A stretch of DNA of 64,000 nucleotides from Lachnospiraceae bacterium (GCA_910576335.1 CAJTIU010000002.1:1-64000), one strand, 5' to 3'. Positions 32,068 to 41,538 are shown, counted from the first letter of the stretch. Notes: generated from the letters alone by a model not told the origin. Numbers and translations: made by a program.

Positions 32068-33483
32068 ATGGCAGAGATCGAAAAGAAACCAATAAAAATA
32101 ACTGAAACCGTTCTGCGTGATGCGCACCAGTCTCTGATTGCTACGCGTATGTCTACCGAACAGATGCTCCCAATCGTTGATAAGATGGATAAGGTTGGAT
32201 ATCATTCTGTAGAGTGTTGGGGCGGGGCTACTTTTGATGCATCCCTTCGTTTCTTAAAAGAGGATCCGTGGGAGAGGCTCCGCAAGTTCCGGGCAGGTTT
32301 TAAGAATACAAAGCTTCAGATGCTGTTCCGCGGGCAGAATATCCTGGGATATCGTCCGTACGCTGATGATGTAGTAGAATATTTTGTACAGAAGTCTGTG
32401 GCAAATGGAATTGATATTATTCGTATTTTTGACTGCTTAAATGATCTGAGAAATCTACAGACAGCAGTTACGGCAGCTAATAAGGAAAAGGGAGAGGCGC
32501 AGGTCGCTTTATCCTATACTCTTGGAGATGCTTATACCCTGGATTACTGGATAGAGGTGGCAAAGAGAATTGAGGACATGGGTGCAAATTCCATCTGTAT
32601 TAAGGATATGGCAGGTCTTCTTGTTCCTTACAAGGCAACAGAGCTTGTAGAGGCACTGAAGAGTGCAGTCAGCCTTCCGATTCAGCTGCATACACATTAT
32701 ACGTCAGGTGTTGCTTCCATGACTTATCTGAAAGCAGTTGAGGCAGGCGTTGATGTGATCGATACAGCGATGTCTCCATTTGCACTGGGAACCTCCCAGC
32801 CTGCAACAGAGGTTATGGTTGAGACATTTAAAGGGACTCCGTATGATACAGGTTTTGACCAGAATCTTCTCTCTGAGATTGCAGATTATTTCCGTCCGAT
32901 CCGCGATGAGGCATTAGAGAGCGGACTCTTAAATCCGAAGAATATGGGAGTGAATATCAAGACCCTCCTCTACCAGGTGCCTGGCGGCATGCTGTCGAAC
33001 CTGACTTCCCAGCTCAAGGAGCAGGGGGCGGAGGATAAGTACTATGACGTACTTGAAGAGGTGCCGAGAGTAAGAAAAGACTTAGGCGAGCCGCCGCTTG
33101 TAACGCCATCTTCACAGATTGTTGGAACACAGGCAGTGTTTAATGTTCTGATGGGCGAGCGCTATAAGATGGCTACAAAGGAGACGAAGGATATCTTAAG
33201 CGGAAAATACGGTGAGACAGTGAAACCGTTTAATGAGGATGTGAAGAAGAAGGTTCTCGGAGAGAATCCGGAGGTTATTACATGCCGTCCGGCGGATTTG
33301 ATTCCGGATGAGCTGGATACCTTAAGAAGCGAGTGCGCACAGTGGATGAAGCAGGACGAAGATGTGCTGTCCTATGCATTGTTCCCACAGGTGGCAACAG
33401 ATTTCTTCAAATATCGTGAGGCCCAGGAAACAAAGGTTGACCATACTATAGCTGATACGAAGAATGGAAGCTATCCCGTATAG
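32068..33483 (+). CDS. Oxaloacetate decarboxylase alpha / pyruvate carboxylase B-type carboxyltransferase
   Basis: A 471-residue HMGL-barrel carboxyltransferase that moves CO2 between oxaloacetate and biotin. RDAHQSL (17-23), the active lysine in CIKDMAGLL (K179) and HTHYTSG metal histidines (H208, H210) are intact. The PYC_OADA C-terminal domain is present (to about 440). Unlike classical OadA it has no biotin domain at the end, so it must use the separate carrier gene. ATG 32068 is chosen because GGAGG at 32055-32059 is 8 bases before it. Last gene of the operon. Confidence 0.93.
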   Translation: MAEIEKKPIKITETVLRDAHQSLIATRMSTEQMLPIVDKMDKVGYHSVECWGGATFDASLRFLKEDPWERLRKFRAGFKNTKLQMLFRGQNILGYRPYADDVVEYFVQKSVANGIDIIRIFDCLNDLRNLQTAVTAANKEKGEAQVALSYTLGDAYTLDYWIEVAKRIEDMGANSICIKDMAGLLVPYKATELVEALKSAVSLPIQLHTHYTSGVASMTYLKAVEAGVDVIDTAMSPFALGTSQPATEVMVETFKGTPYDTGFDQNLLSEIADYFRPIRDEALESGLLNPKNMGVNIKTLLYQVPGGMLSNLTSQLKEQGAEDKYYDVLEEVPRVRKDLGEPPLVTPSSQIVGTQAVFNVLMGERYKMATKETKDILSGKYGETVKPFNEDVKKKVLGENPEVITCRPADLIPDELDTLRSECAQWMKQDEDVLSYALFPQVATDFFKYREAQETKVDHTIADTKNGSYPV

Positions 33484-33490
33484 AAACAGA

Positions 33491-33527
33491 GAGGCAGACA
33501 TCAGGATGTCTGCCTCCATTTATTTTT
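33491..33527 (+). terminator. Terminator of the Na+ decarboxylase operon
   Basis: GAGGCAGACATC pairs with GATGTCTGCCTC (12 bp, tight loop), followed by CATTTATTTTTTT. It lies 7 bases after the operon's last stop. Confidence 0.9.
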
Positions 33528-33641
33528 TTAGTTACTTTTTCTCCAAAATGGGTTATAATAGGTATTAGGCTGTAATTGTGACGATAGAAAACAGTTCTGC
33601 CAGACTGAATAACCGAGGTGATGACAATTAAGGGTGAAAGT

Positions 33642-36257
33642 ATGAGTGAAAAGATTGTATTGATAGATGGTCACAGTATACTAAACAGGGCATTTTATGG
33701 ACTCCCGGAGCTTACAAACTCAGAAGGCCTCCACACAAATGCCATTTATGGTTTCCTTAACATCATGTTTAAAATACTGGAGGAGGAGAAGCCGGGGTAT
33801 CTGACTGTGGCTTTCGATGTGCACGCGCCCACCTTCCGCCATGTGATGTATGAGGAGTATAAGGGCACGAGAAAGCCCATGGCAGAAGAGCTTAGAGAAC
33901 AGGTTCCTGTGATTAAAGAAGTGCTGCTTTCTATGGGAATTAAGATTGCCGAATGCCCCGGCCTGGAGGCAGATGATGTTCTGGGAACCATTGCCAGGCA
34001 CTGTGAGGGCCAGGGCATGGAGGTATCTATAATCTCCGGGGACCGGGATCTTCTTCAGCTTGCAACAGAGCATGTGAAGATCCGGATTCCCAAGACAAAG
34101 CAGGGACGCACCGAGGTGGAAGACTATTACGCTGAAGACGTAGTTTCCCGCTATCAGGTAACGCCCCGGGAATTCATTGACGTCAAGGCGCTGATGGGGG
34201 ATACTGCCGATAATATCCCGGGAGTGCCCAGTATAGGGGAGAAGACGGCGACAAAGATTATTACGGAGTACCACTCCATTGAAAATGCCTATGAACACGT
34301 ATCGGAGCTTAAGCCCCCGCGGGCGTCGAAGGCTCTGGCGGAGCACTGGGATATGGCGGTGATGAGCAAAGAGCTTGCGACAATCCAGGTGGAGGCAGAC
34401 TTTTCCTACGAGCTCTCTGAGGCGAAGCTTGGCAATATCTTTACAGAAGAGGCATATGCTTACTTCCAGCGGCTGCAGTTTAAGAATCTGCTTTCAAAGT
34501 TTGATGTAACTGCTCCTGCTAATAAGATGGAGGACTCCTTTGCTGAGATCACAGGGCTTCGTGATGCAGAGAAGATCTTAAAGGATGCAGAAGGGGCGGC
34601 ATGTGTCGGAGCCTGTATTTTTAAAGATACAGAGAACCTCCTGCCTCTTTTTGCCAGTCATGCAGAGATCGGCGGAATCGGTATCTGCTTTGACAAGACA
34701 AAGATCTTCTGCATAAGAACAGGTGATGAGATCTCAGGCGGATGGCTTTTGGGCAGACTTTCGGAAATTTCGGCGTCCGCAGGGAGGTTCGCCATGTTTG
34801 ATATCAAGGCTGCTATGGAATATATGCAGATCAGCCGGAAGGAAGTATGCTTTGACGCAATGGTTGCGGCATATCTTCTGAATCCCCTGAAGAGTGATTA
34901 TACTTATGAGGACGTTGCGAGGGAACAGCTGGATCTGATTATTGAGGAAAAATCTCCGCTCTGGGTCAGGGTATGCTACGAAGCATATACGGCTTATGAG
35001 GCATCCGGGATCATGCTGTCTAAGCTCCAGGAGATGAGAATGGATCATCTCTTTACGGATATTGAGATGCCCCTTGTATTTACGCTGTATGATATGGAGC
35101 AGAACGGAATCCGGGCAGAAGGCGAGGCTCTTAGGATTTACAGCAGTCAGCTCGGAGCGCGGATTACAGAGCTGGAAAAGGAGATCTATGAGGAGACTGG
35201 TGAGAGCTTTAATATTAACTCTCCAAAGCAGCTTGGCGTGATTCTTTTTGAAAAGCTGAAGCTCCCAGGCGGAAAGAAGACAAAGACAGGGTATTCTACT
35301 GCGGCGAATGTACTGGAAAAGCTTGCACCGGACTACCCGGTCATTCATAAGATATTAGAGTACCGGCAATATACGAAACTTAAGTCTACCTATGCGGACG
35401 GACTTGTGACATATATTCAGGAGGATGGCAGGATCCATGGGAAATTTAACCAGACGATTACTGCCACAGGAAGAATCAGCAGTACAGAGCCGAATCTTCA
35501 GAATATTCCGGTCCGGATGGAGCTTGGAAGACTGATCCGGAAGGTATTTGTTCCGGAAGATGGCTATATTTTCCTGGATGCGGATTATTCCCAGATCGAG
35601 CTTCGGATTCTTGCCCACTGCTCCGGGGACCAGCGGCTGATTGAGGCGTATAAGGAGCAGAGCGATATTCACAGAATTACAGCGTCACAGGTATTTCATG
35701 TACCTTTTGACGAGGTGACGGACCTGCAGAGAAGAAATGCCAAGGCCGTGAATTTCGGTATTGTTTACGGCATCAGTGCTTTCGGGCTCTCTGAGGATCT
35801 GAGTATCGGATGGAAGGAAGCCGCAGTCTATATAGATGAGTATTTCCGTACGTACCCAGGCATTAAGCTGTTTCTGGATGATACGGTAAAGCACGCGAAG
35901 GAGATGGGCTATGTGGTGACCCTGTTCGGCAGAAGACGTCCGGTTCCAGAACTTAGCTCCAGCAATTATATGCAGCGCTCTTTCGGAGAGAGGGTAGCCA
36001 TGAATGCGCCGATCCAGGGGACAGCGGCAGATATTATCAAGATAGCCATGGTTGGAGTGAACAGACGGTTAAAGGAACAGAAGCTTAAGTCAAGGCTTGT
36101 TCTCCAGGTTCATGACGAGCTTCTGATTGAGGTATATAAACCGGAGCTTCCGGCTGTGGAGAAGATACTTCATGAGGAGATGGAACAGGCGGCAGACCTG
36201 GATGTGCCGCTTGAGATTGATATGCACACAGGTGAAAACTGGTACGAAGCAAAGTAG
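33642..36257 (+). CDS. polA: DNA polymerase I
   Basis: Repairs DNA and removes Okazaki primers. The 871-residue protein has an N-terminal 5'-nuclease domain (SGDRDLLQL, LMGDTADNIPGVPSIGEKTA) to about 290, a middle region (about 300-480) with the exonuclease fold but without the DxE and other catalytic acids, and the polymerase domain with DADYSQIELRILAHCSGD, RRNAKAVNFGIVYG and LQVHDELLIEV. So proofreading is probably absent, as in B. subtilis PolA. ATG 33642 (MSEKIVLIDGHS) is preferred over upstream 33621 since it fits the family start and has AGGGTG before it. A -10-like TATAAT lies at 33554. Confidence 0.96.
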   Translation: MSEKIVLIDGHSILNRAFYGLPELTNSEGLHTNAIYGFLNIMFKILEEEKPGYLTVAFDVHAPTFRHVMYEEYKGTRKPMAEELREQVPVIKEVLLSMGIKIAECPGLEADDVLGTIARHCEGQGMEVSIISGDRDLLQLATEHVKIRIPKTKQGRTEVEDYYAEDVVSRYQVTPREFIDVKALMGDTADNIPGVPSIGEKTATKIITEYHSIENAYEHVSELKPPRASKALAEHWDMAVMSKELATIQVEADFSYELSEAKLGNIFTEEAYAYFQRLQFKNLLSKFDVTAPANKMEDSFAEITGLRDAEKILKDAEGAACVGACIFKDTENLLPLFASHAEIGGIGICFDKTKIFCIRTGDEISGGWLLGRLSEISASAGRFAMFDIKAAMEYMQISRKEVCFDAMVAAYLLNPLKSDYTYEDVAREQLDLIIEEKSPLWVRVCYEAYTAYEASGIMLSKLQEMRMDHLFTDIEMPLVFTLYDMEQNGIRAEGEALRIYSSQLGARITELEKEIYEETGESFNINSPKQLGVILFEKLKLPGGKKTKTGYSTAANVLEKLAPDYPVIHKILEYRQYTKLKSTYADGLVTYIQEDGRIHGKFNQTITATGRISSTEPNLQNIPVRMELGRLIRKVFVPEDGYIFLDADYSQIELRILAHCSGDQRLIEAYKEQSDIHRITASQVFHVPFDEVTDLQRRNAKAVNFGIVYGISAFGLSEDLSIGWKEAAVYIDEYFRTYPGIKLFLDDTVKHAKEMGYVVTLFGRRRPVPELSSSNYMQRSFGERVAMNAPIQGTAADIIKIAMVGVNRRLKEQKLKSRLVLQVHDELLIEVYKPELPAVEKILHEEMEQAADLDVPLEIDMHTGENWYEAK

Positions 36258-36284
36258 AGTATAACCCCATAAGAGGTGAAGGAT

Positions 36285-36875
36285 ATGAAAATTATTGGAA
36301 TTACAGGCGGTGTAGGCGCGGGAAAGACTGAGATTTTAGAATACCTGAACAACAAGTACGGTGCAAGTATCTGCCATACAGATAAGGTTGGAAAGAAGCT
36401 CCAGAAGAAGGGCGGAGTCTGTTATGATGCTATTGTAGAGCATTTCGGAAAGGAAATACTTAATGAAAAGGAAGAGCTTGACAGGGAAAAGCTGAGTGAT
36501 ATTGTGTTCTCCAATCCGGCAGAGCTTGAAGCTCTGAACCGGATTGTACACCCGGCGGTAAAGAACGAGGTAGACCGCCTTATTTCCCATGAAAAACGTA
36601 AGAATACGAATCTTTTCATTATAGAATCCGCGATTCTCATTGAGGCGAATTATGGCTCTATGTGTGATGAGCTGTGGTACATTTATGTGGATGACGAGAC
36701 AAGGAGAAAGCGTCTCTATTATTCCAGAGGGTATGATACGAAGAAGATTGACGAGATTATTGCCGCACAGCTTCCGAAGGATCAGTTCCTCAGAAACTGT
36801 GACAGGGCCATTGATAATAGTGGTGATTTCTCAGAGACAATGTTCCAGCTTGACAGTATTATAAAGGAACTATAG
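36285..36875 (+). CDS. coaE: Dephospho-CoA kinase
   Basis: Last step of coenzyme A synthesis: phosphorylates the ribose of dephospho-CoA with ATP. The 196-residue protein has the P-loop GGVGAGKT at 8-15 and the family's HPAV motif near 90. ATG 36285 is preferred over GTG 36276, which lies on the ribosome site AAGAGGTG. It follows polA by 27 bases; polA-coaE is a widespread pair. The other late CoA gene, coaD, is also in this window at 59,221. Confidence 0.95.
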   Translation: MKIIGITGGVGAGKTEILEYLNNKYGASICHTDKVGKKLQKKGGVCYDAIVEHFGKEILNEKEELDREKLSDIVFSNPAELEALNRIVHPAVKNEVDRLISHEKRKNTNLFIIESAILIEANYGSMCDELWYIYVDDETRRKRLYYSRGYDTKKIDEIIAAQLPKDQFLRNCDRAIDNSGDFSETMFQLDSIIKEL

Positions 36876-36892
36876 GAAGGAATTGTACATAC

Positions 36893-37690
36893 ATGAGATT
36901 ATGCAGCATTGCCAGCGGGAGCAGCGGAAACTGCATCTATGCAGGGGATGAGAATACTCATCTTCTCATAGATACGGGAATTAGTAAAAAAAGGGTGGAA
37001 GCCGGACTTCATACTCTGGGTATTAAGGGAGAGGAGCTTTCGGGAATTCTGGTCACCCATGAGCACATTGACCATATTCAGGGGCTTGGGGTGTTCAGCC
37101 GTAAATACGGAATTCCGATTTACGCAACGAAAGGAACCATTGAGGGAATCCGGGGAACCGCAAGTCTTGGAAAGCTTCCAGAGGGAATCTTAAGGGAAAT
37201 TACGGTAGATGAGGAATTCTGCCTGGGAGGAATGAAGATTCTTCCCTTTGCAATTTCCCATGATGCAAGGGAGCCGTCCGGATACCGTATTGAGAACGGA
37301 AAAAAGTCAGCTGCAGTTGCGACAGACCTGGGTGTATACGATGATTACACAGTATCCCGCCTTAAAAATCTGAACGGAATTGTATTGGAAGCAAACCACG
37401 ATATACATATGCTTGAGGTAGGACCTTACCCCTATCCGCTTAAGAGGCGCGTGATGGGAGAAAAAGGTCATCTTTCAAATGAATTGTCAGGGAGACTCTT
37501 ATGTGATATACTACATGACGGGTTACAGTATGTCATTTTGGGGCATCTAAGCAAAGAGAATAATTATGCGGAGCTTGCATATGAGACAGTAAAGCTGGAG
37601 ATCACTTTAGGGGATAATCCATATAAAGGGGAGGATATTCCTATGATGGTGGCGAAGAGGGATACGATTTCAGAGGCAGTGACGCTATAA
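36893..37690 (+). CDS. walJ: YycJ/WalJ-type metallo-beta-lactamase-fold hydrolase
   Basis: A 265-residue zinc hydrolase of the MBL fold related to nucleic-acid-processing enzymes; in Bacillus the homologue YycJ/WalJ affects DNA replication-linked processes and is co-regulated with WalKR. Visible: SSGNCIYA at the N-terminus, HEHIDHIQGL (metal ligands) near 57, the AISHDAREPSGY block near 121-132 and VILGHLSKENN near the C-terminus. Here it follows coaE by 17 bases and is not beside walKR. Cytoplasmic. Confidence 0.88.
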   Translation: MRLCSIASGSSGNCIYAGDENTHLLIDTGISKKRVEAGLHTLGIKGEELSGILVTHEHIDHIQGLGVFSRKYGIPIYATKGTIEGIRGTASLGKLPEGILREITVDEEFCLGGMKILPFAISHDAREPSGYRIENGKKSAAVATDLGVYDDYTVSRLKNLNGIVLEANHDIHMLEVGPYPYPLKRRVMGEKGHLSNELSGRLLCDILHDGLQYVILGHLSKENNYAELAYETVKLEITLGDNPYKGEDIPMMVAKRDTISEAVTL

Positions 37691-37752
37691 AGGCAGAGGA
37701 AGACGTAACAGGGCAGTCTGCCTGAACTGTTACAGGAAGATGGAGGAATGAC

Positions 37753-38025
37753 ATGAAAAAATGCATTATTACCGTAGTAGGTAAAGATAAGGTTGGGATT
37801 ATCGCAAAGGTATGTGTGTATCTGGCAGAGACGAATATTAATATACTGGATATCTCACAGACAATTGTAGATGGTTATTTTAATATGATGGCCATTGTGG
37901 ATGTGACAAACAGTACGAAAGAGATTGCATCAGTGGCACAGGAGCTGGAAGGACTTGGCTTTTCAATCGGAGTCAATATTCACTGTCAGAGAGAAGAGAT
38001 CTTTGAGAAAATGCACCGTCTGTAA
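37753..38025 (+). CDS. ACT-domain protein (UPF0237)
   Basis: A 90-residue single ACT domain beginning VVGKDKVGIIAKVCVYLAE. ACT domains bind amino acids and regulate enzymes; UPF0237 proteins have no fixed function. GGAGG precedes ATG 37753. It stands directly before the DUF711 gene, a pairing conserved in many Firmicutes, which suggests that it senses a ligand for that protein. Confidence 0.9.
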   Translation: MKKCIITVVGKDKVGIIAKVCVYLAETNINILDISQTIVDGYFNMMAIVDVTNSTKEIASVAQELEGLGFSIGVNIHCQREEIFEKMHRL

Positions 38026-38124
38026 ATCGGATCGTGCAAAACAAAGTGCGAAGCCCTTTGGGGCATCTCTTCAGATGATGAGCGAAGCCAGGGGATAACA
38101 GGAAAATAGAACCAGGAGGATGCA

Positions 38125-39489
38125 ATGATTAATATATATGAGGTCAAAGAGACCCAGCACATGATTGAGCAGGAGAATCTGGATGTCCGTACGATCACGC
38201 TGGGGATCAGTCTTTTGGACTGTATAGATTCGGATCTTGACAGGCTGAATGATAAGATTTACAAAAAGATAACAGAGACAGCAAGGAACCTTGTATCAGT
38301 AGGAGAGCAGATTGAAAGAGAGTATGGAGTTCCGATTGTAAATAAGCGTATCTCGGTTACACCCGCAGGACTCATAGGAGGTGCGGCATGCAGATGTCCG
38401 GAGGATTATGTGAAGCTTGCAAGGACTCTTGATGCGGCGGCAAAGGAGGTCGGCGTAAACTTTATCGGCGGGTATTCGGCGCTTGTGTCGAAAGCCATGA
38501 CAGAAAGCGACAGGAATCTGATCCATTCCATACCGGAGGCTCTTGCGGTGACAGAACGAGTCTGCAGTTCAGTCAATGTAGGCTCCACCAGGACAGGTAT
38601 CAATATGGATGCCGTACGTCTCTGCGGCGAGATTGTAAAGAAGACGGCTGAGGCAACGAAGGAGAGAGATTCCCTCGGATGTGCCAAGCTTGTGATATTC
38701 TGTAATGCACCGGATGATAATCCCTTTATGGCCGGAGCCTTCCTTGGCGTGACGGAGGGAGATGCAGTCATTAATGTAGGGGTCAGCGGTCCGGGTGTTG
38801 TGAAGCGGGCTCTTAAGAAGGTCCGGGGCAAAGGCTTTGAGGAGCTCTGTGAGACCATTAAAAAGACTGCATTCAAAGTGACAAGAGTGGGACAGCTGGT
38901 TGCAGGAGAGGCTTCAAAGAGGCTGGGAGTTCCATTTGGGATTGTGGATCTGTCCCTTGCCCCGACGCCGGCAGTGGGCGACAGTGTGGCAGAGATCCTG
39001 GAGGAAATCGGTCTGGAGCGTGTTGGCGCGCCGGGAACAACGGCAGCCCTTGCCCTGTTAAATGACCAGGTAAAAAAAGGCGGCGTTATGGCATCCTCCT
39101 ACGTGGGAGGCTTAAGCGGCGCATTCATACCGGTCAGCGAGGATCAGGGAATGATTGACGCAGTAAATGAAGGGGCTCTTACTTTAGAAAAGCTGGAGGC
39201 CATGACCTGTGTATGCTCGGTAGGATTGGATATGATTGCCATCCCGGGAAAGACAAAAGCCTCGGCCATATCTGGAATTATTGCGGACGAGATGGCGATC
39301 GGTATGGTAAACCAGAAGACAACAGCAGTGCGTCTGATTCCGGTAATCGGAAAAGACGTAGGAGAGACGGCAAGCTTCGGCGGCCTTCTCGGATATGCCC
39401 CCATCATGCCGGTCAATCAATTCGACTGCAGCACCTTTATAAACCGCAAGGGAAGAATCCCAGCACCGATTCACAGCTTTAAAAATTAG
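38125..39489 (+). CDS. DUF711/UPF0210 (PFL-like fold) protein
   Basis: A 454-residue cytoplasmic protein of the UPF0210 family, whose structure resembles glycyl-radical enzymes but with no radical glycine motif. Conserved blocks seen here include [13 protein letters not shown] near 74 and [19 protein letters not shown] near 274. The reaction is unknown. It is linked to the ACT protein 100 bases upstream. AGGAGG precedes ATG 38125. Confidence 0.92.
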   Translation: MINIYEVKETQHMIEQENLDVRTITLGISLLDCIDSDLDRLNDKIYKKITETARNLVSVGEQIEREYGVPIVNKRISVTPAGLIGGAACRCPEDYVKLARTLDAAAKEVGVNFIGGYSALVSKAMTESDRNLIHSIPEALAVTERVCSSVNVGSTRTGINMDAVRLCGEIVKKTAEATKERDSLGCAKLVIFCNAPDDNPFMAGAFLGVTEGDAVINVGVSGPGVVKRALKKVRGKGFEELCETIKKTAFKVTRVGQLVAGEASKRLGVPFGIVDLSLAPTPAVGDSVAEILEEIGLERVGAPGTTAALALLNDQVKKGGVMASSYVGGLSGAFIPVSEDQGMIDAVNEGALTLEKLEAMTCVCSVGLDMIAIPGKTKASAISGIIADEMAIGMVNQKTTAVRLIPVIGKDVGETASFGGLLGYAPIMPVNQFDCSTFINRKGRIPAPIHSFKN

Positions 39490-39604
39490 TAAACCAGCAA
39501 GAAAACCGAATTACAAAGCGAATATGCAGCTGTTCAGGTATCCTCGTAGTTACAAGAAAATATACAGCTGCGAGAAAATAAAAGAGAGGTAAGAGAAGCA
39601 AAAA

Positions 39605-40465
39605 ATGGGAAAGATTGCGATTGTAACAGACAGCAACAGCGGGATTACACAGGCGCAGGCAAAGGAGATGGGAATCCGTGTATTGCCAATGCCTTTTTAT
39701 ATCAATGGGGAGCTGTATTTTGAAGATATTACCCTGACACAGGAGGAATTCTATAAAAAGCTTGCAGAGGATGCGGATATCTCCACCTCACAGCCTTCCC
39801 CGGCAAGTATCATGGAACTATGGGACGAGCTTTTAGAGGAATATGAAGAAATCATCCATATCCCCATGTCCAGCGGCCTGAGCAGCTCCTGTGAGACGGC
39901 TATGATGCTTGCGAAGGATTATGACGGAAAAGTACATGTCATTGATAACCAGAGGATATCCGTTACTCAGCGGCAGTCTGTCTTAGAAGCCATGGAGATG
40001 GCAGAAAAGGGATTCAGTGCACAGGAAATCGAGGATGTTCTGATGCGCGAAAAGCTGGAGGCAAGCATCTATATCACAGTAGATACTCTGAAATATCTGA
40101 AAAAAGGCGGCCGTGTCACAGCAGCAGGGGCAGCTCTCGGGGCAGTTCTTAATATTAAGCCAGTGCTGCAGATCCAGGGGGAGAAGCTGGATGCATTTGC
40201 AAAAGTACGCGGCATGAAGGCAGCAAAGAAAACCATGATCCAGGCAATCCAGAAGGATATGACAGAGCGGTTTGCCGGAAAGAAAGTACACCTGGCAGCA
40301 GCCTATACCTGCTCCGATACAGAGGCCGCCGGCTGGAAAAAAGAGCTGGAAGAAAAATTCCCGGGATACGAGATTCATATGGACCGGCTGTCCTTAAGTG
40401 TAAGCTGCCATATCGGCCCGGGGGCAGTCGCAGTAACCTGCAGTAAAGTGATCGATTTCTCGTAG
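39605..40465 (+). CDS. DegV family protein (fatty-acid binding, FakB-like)
   Basis: A 286-residue DegV protein: IVTDSNSGIT at 5-14, STSQPSPA near 60, IPMSSGLSSSC near 87 and LKYLKKGGRV near 160 are the family marks that enclose a fatty acid. DegV proteins of the FakB type deliver fatty acids to the kinase FakA; a fakA gene is in this window at 54,389, so the two may work together. GAGAGG lies upstream of ATG 39605 at a longer distance than usual. Confidence 0.93.
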   Translation: MGKIAIVTDSNSGITQAQAKEMGIRVLPMPFYINGELYFEDITLTQEEFYKKLAEDADISTSQPSPASIMELWDELLEEYEEIIHIPMSSGLSSSCETAMMLAKDYDGKVHVIDNQRISVTQRQSVLEAMEMAEKGFSAQEIEDVLMREKLEASIYITVDTLKYLKKGGRVTAAGAALGAVLNIKPVLQIQGEKLDAFAKVRGMKAAKKTMIQAIQKDMTERFAGKKVHLAAAYTCSDTEAAGWKKELEEKFPGYEIHMDRLSLSVSCHIGPGAVAVTCSKVIDFS

Positions 40466-40538
40466 CCCGGCAGGTTCGTGTATTTACGATTTTTATATTT
40501 GCTATCAGGTTCAAGAAGAGAACAAGGAGGTTCAACAA

Positions 40539-41003
40539 ATGGAAAATAAATTTGAAAATAACCAGGAAAATGAAAAGCAGAATGAATTCTGGCAAAATGA
40601 TTCAGCGCAGAATACGTCCCAGCAATATACCTATTCAAATTCCGGACAGAACAATGGCAGTCAGTCTTACCAGCAGCAGTATCAGGATAACTACAACTAT
40701 AACGTGGGAAATAATACAGGATATGGCACCGAATACCAGGATGGAATGGATACCACTCCTTTATCAATGGGCGAGTGGGTACTGACCCTCCTTCTCATGG
40801 CCATCCCTTGTGTCAATATTATCATGTGCTGTGTATGGGCATTCGGTAAAACCGGTAACATAAACCGCAGAAACTTCTGCCGCGCAGAGCTTATATTCAT
40901 AGCAATCGGAGTTGTTCTTTCCATCATTATGGGGATAGCCATGTTCGTAACTGGTATGAGCGTCATAGGAAACATGGGACACGGAAGTTATTACTATTAT
41001 TAA
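40539..41003 (+). CDS. Small membrane protein with Gln/Asn-rich N-terminus
   Basis: A 154-residue protein. Residues 1-75 are very rich in Q, N, S and Y (low complexity, cytosolic or exposed). Then come two hydrophobic segments (about 83-105 and 118-140) joined by FGKTGNINRRNFCRAELI. It resembles a small two-helix family of Lachnospiraceae and other clostridia with no known function. AAGGAGG precedes ATG 40539. Confidence 0.7.
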   Translation: MENKFENNQENEKQNEFWQNDSAQNTSQQYTYSNSGQNNGSQSYQQQYQDNYNYNVGNNTGYGTEYQDGMDTTPLSMGEWVLTLLLMAIPCVNIIMCCVWAFGKTGNINRRNFCRAELIFIAIGVVLSIIMGIAMFVTGMSVIGNMGHGSYYYY

Positions 41004-41029
41004 ATAGAAAAAGTTCTGTAATGATAGGG

Positions 41030-41074
41030 CGGACGCAGACAGGATGGACGCAGACAGGACGGACGCAGACAGGG
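41030..41074 (+). repeat. Three tandem 15-bp units
   Basis: YGGACGCAGACAGGR occurs three times in a row from 41030, 41045 and 41060. The last unit runs into the left arm of an inverted repeat (41065-41089). Confidence 0.8.
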
Positions 41075-41245
41075 ACACGCCTATATTCCATTCAAACGGG
41101 GCAATATTCCGGTGAACTAACTGCTAACTGCGACTAAGCCGTTCGGGAGAACCCTCACGGCTAAGTCTTCGTAAGCAGTGGATTTTACCTCCATAAAAAG
41201 CGCCCCTGATTGTTTTCATCGGAATATAGGCGTGTCCCTGTCTGC
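41065..41245. repeat. 181-bp inverted-repeat unit next to a decayed toxin-antitoxin locus
   Basis: A 25-base arm at 41065-41089 (GCAGACAGGGACACGCCTAT...) has its exact complement at 41221-41245. Nested inside are GGGGC/GCCCC and ACTAAGCCG/CGGCTTAGT-type hairpins near 41130-41165, so the RNA or single strand can fold well. The right arm probably overlaps former antitoxin codons. There are no transposase genes. Confidence 0.65.
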
Positions 41246-41276
41246 TGTGTATTGGCTGCAGAAGGAGGCAGAGCTT

Positions 41277-41538
41277 ATGGAACAGGAAAGAAGGATTCCC
41301 TTTGAAATCACAGCAGACCCAGACCCTTTTTACTGCGAAAGCAATATCCGCTATTTGGGAAAGAAAATGGAGGATTATAAGGCGGGACGGCTGAAATTGA
41401 TGGAACATGAATTGATTGAGGAAGAGGGAGAATTTGAGCGGATTTTGGAGTCGCCGTATTAATGATGAACACAGGATTGTCTATGCGGTTGAGAAGGAGA
41501 TGGCGGTGGTTATTTCATGCAAGGGACATTACAATTAG
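41277..41538 (+). pseudogene. Decayed RelB/DinJ-type antitoxin and YoeB/Txe toxin remnant
   Basis: Frame 1 from ATG 41277 (AAGGAGG upstream) encodes 61 residues containing RRIPFEITADPDPFY, the C-terminal part of RelB/DinJ-like antitoxins, ending at 41462. In another frame 41431-41538 encodes NLSGFWSRRINDEHRIVY...ISCKGHYN then stop, the unmistakable C-terminus of a YoeB/Txe RNase toxin. The N-terminal 50 or so toxin residues and the antitoxin DNA-binding part are gone, so an internal deletion has fused the two. Upstream residues (NIGVSLSAV, codons about 41223-41249) may be further antitoxin remains. No functional toxin is expected. Confidence 0.75.

Noticed and set aside
40539-40785. Q/N-rich region as a prion-like domain
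   Set aside because: Composition alone is not enough evidence; small clostridial membrane proteins often have such tails.
41120-41170. Possible riboswitch or T-box leader
   Set aside because: The hairpins fit no known riboswitch consensus that I can see, and the downstream frame is a pseudogene.
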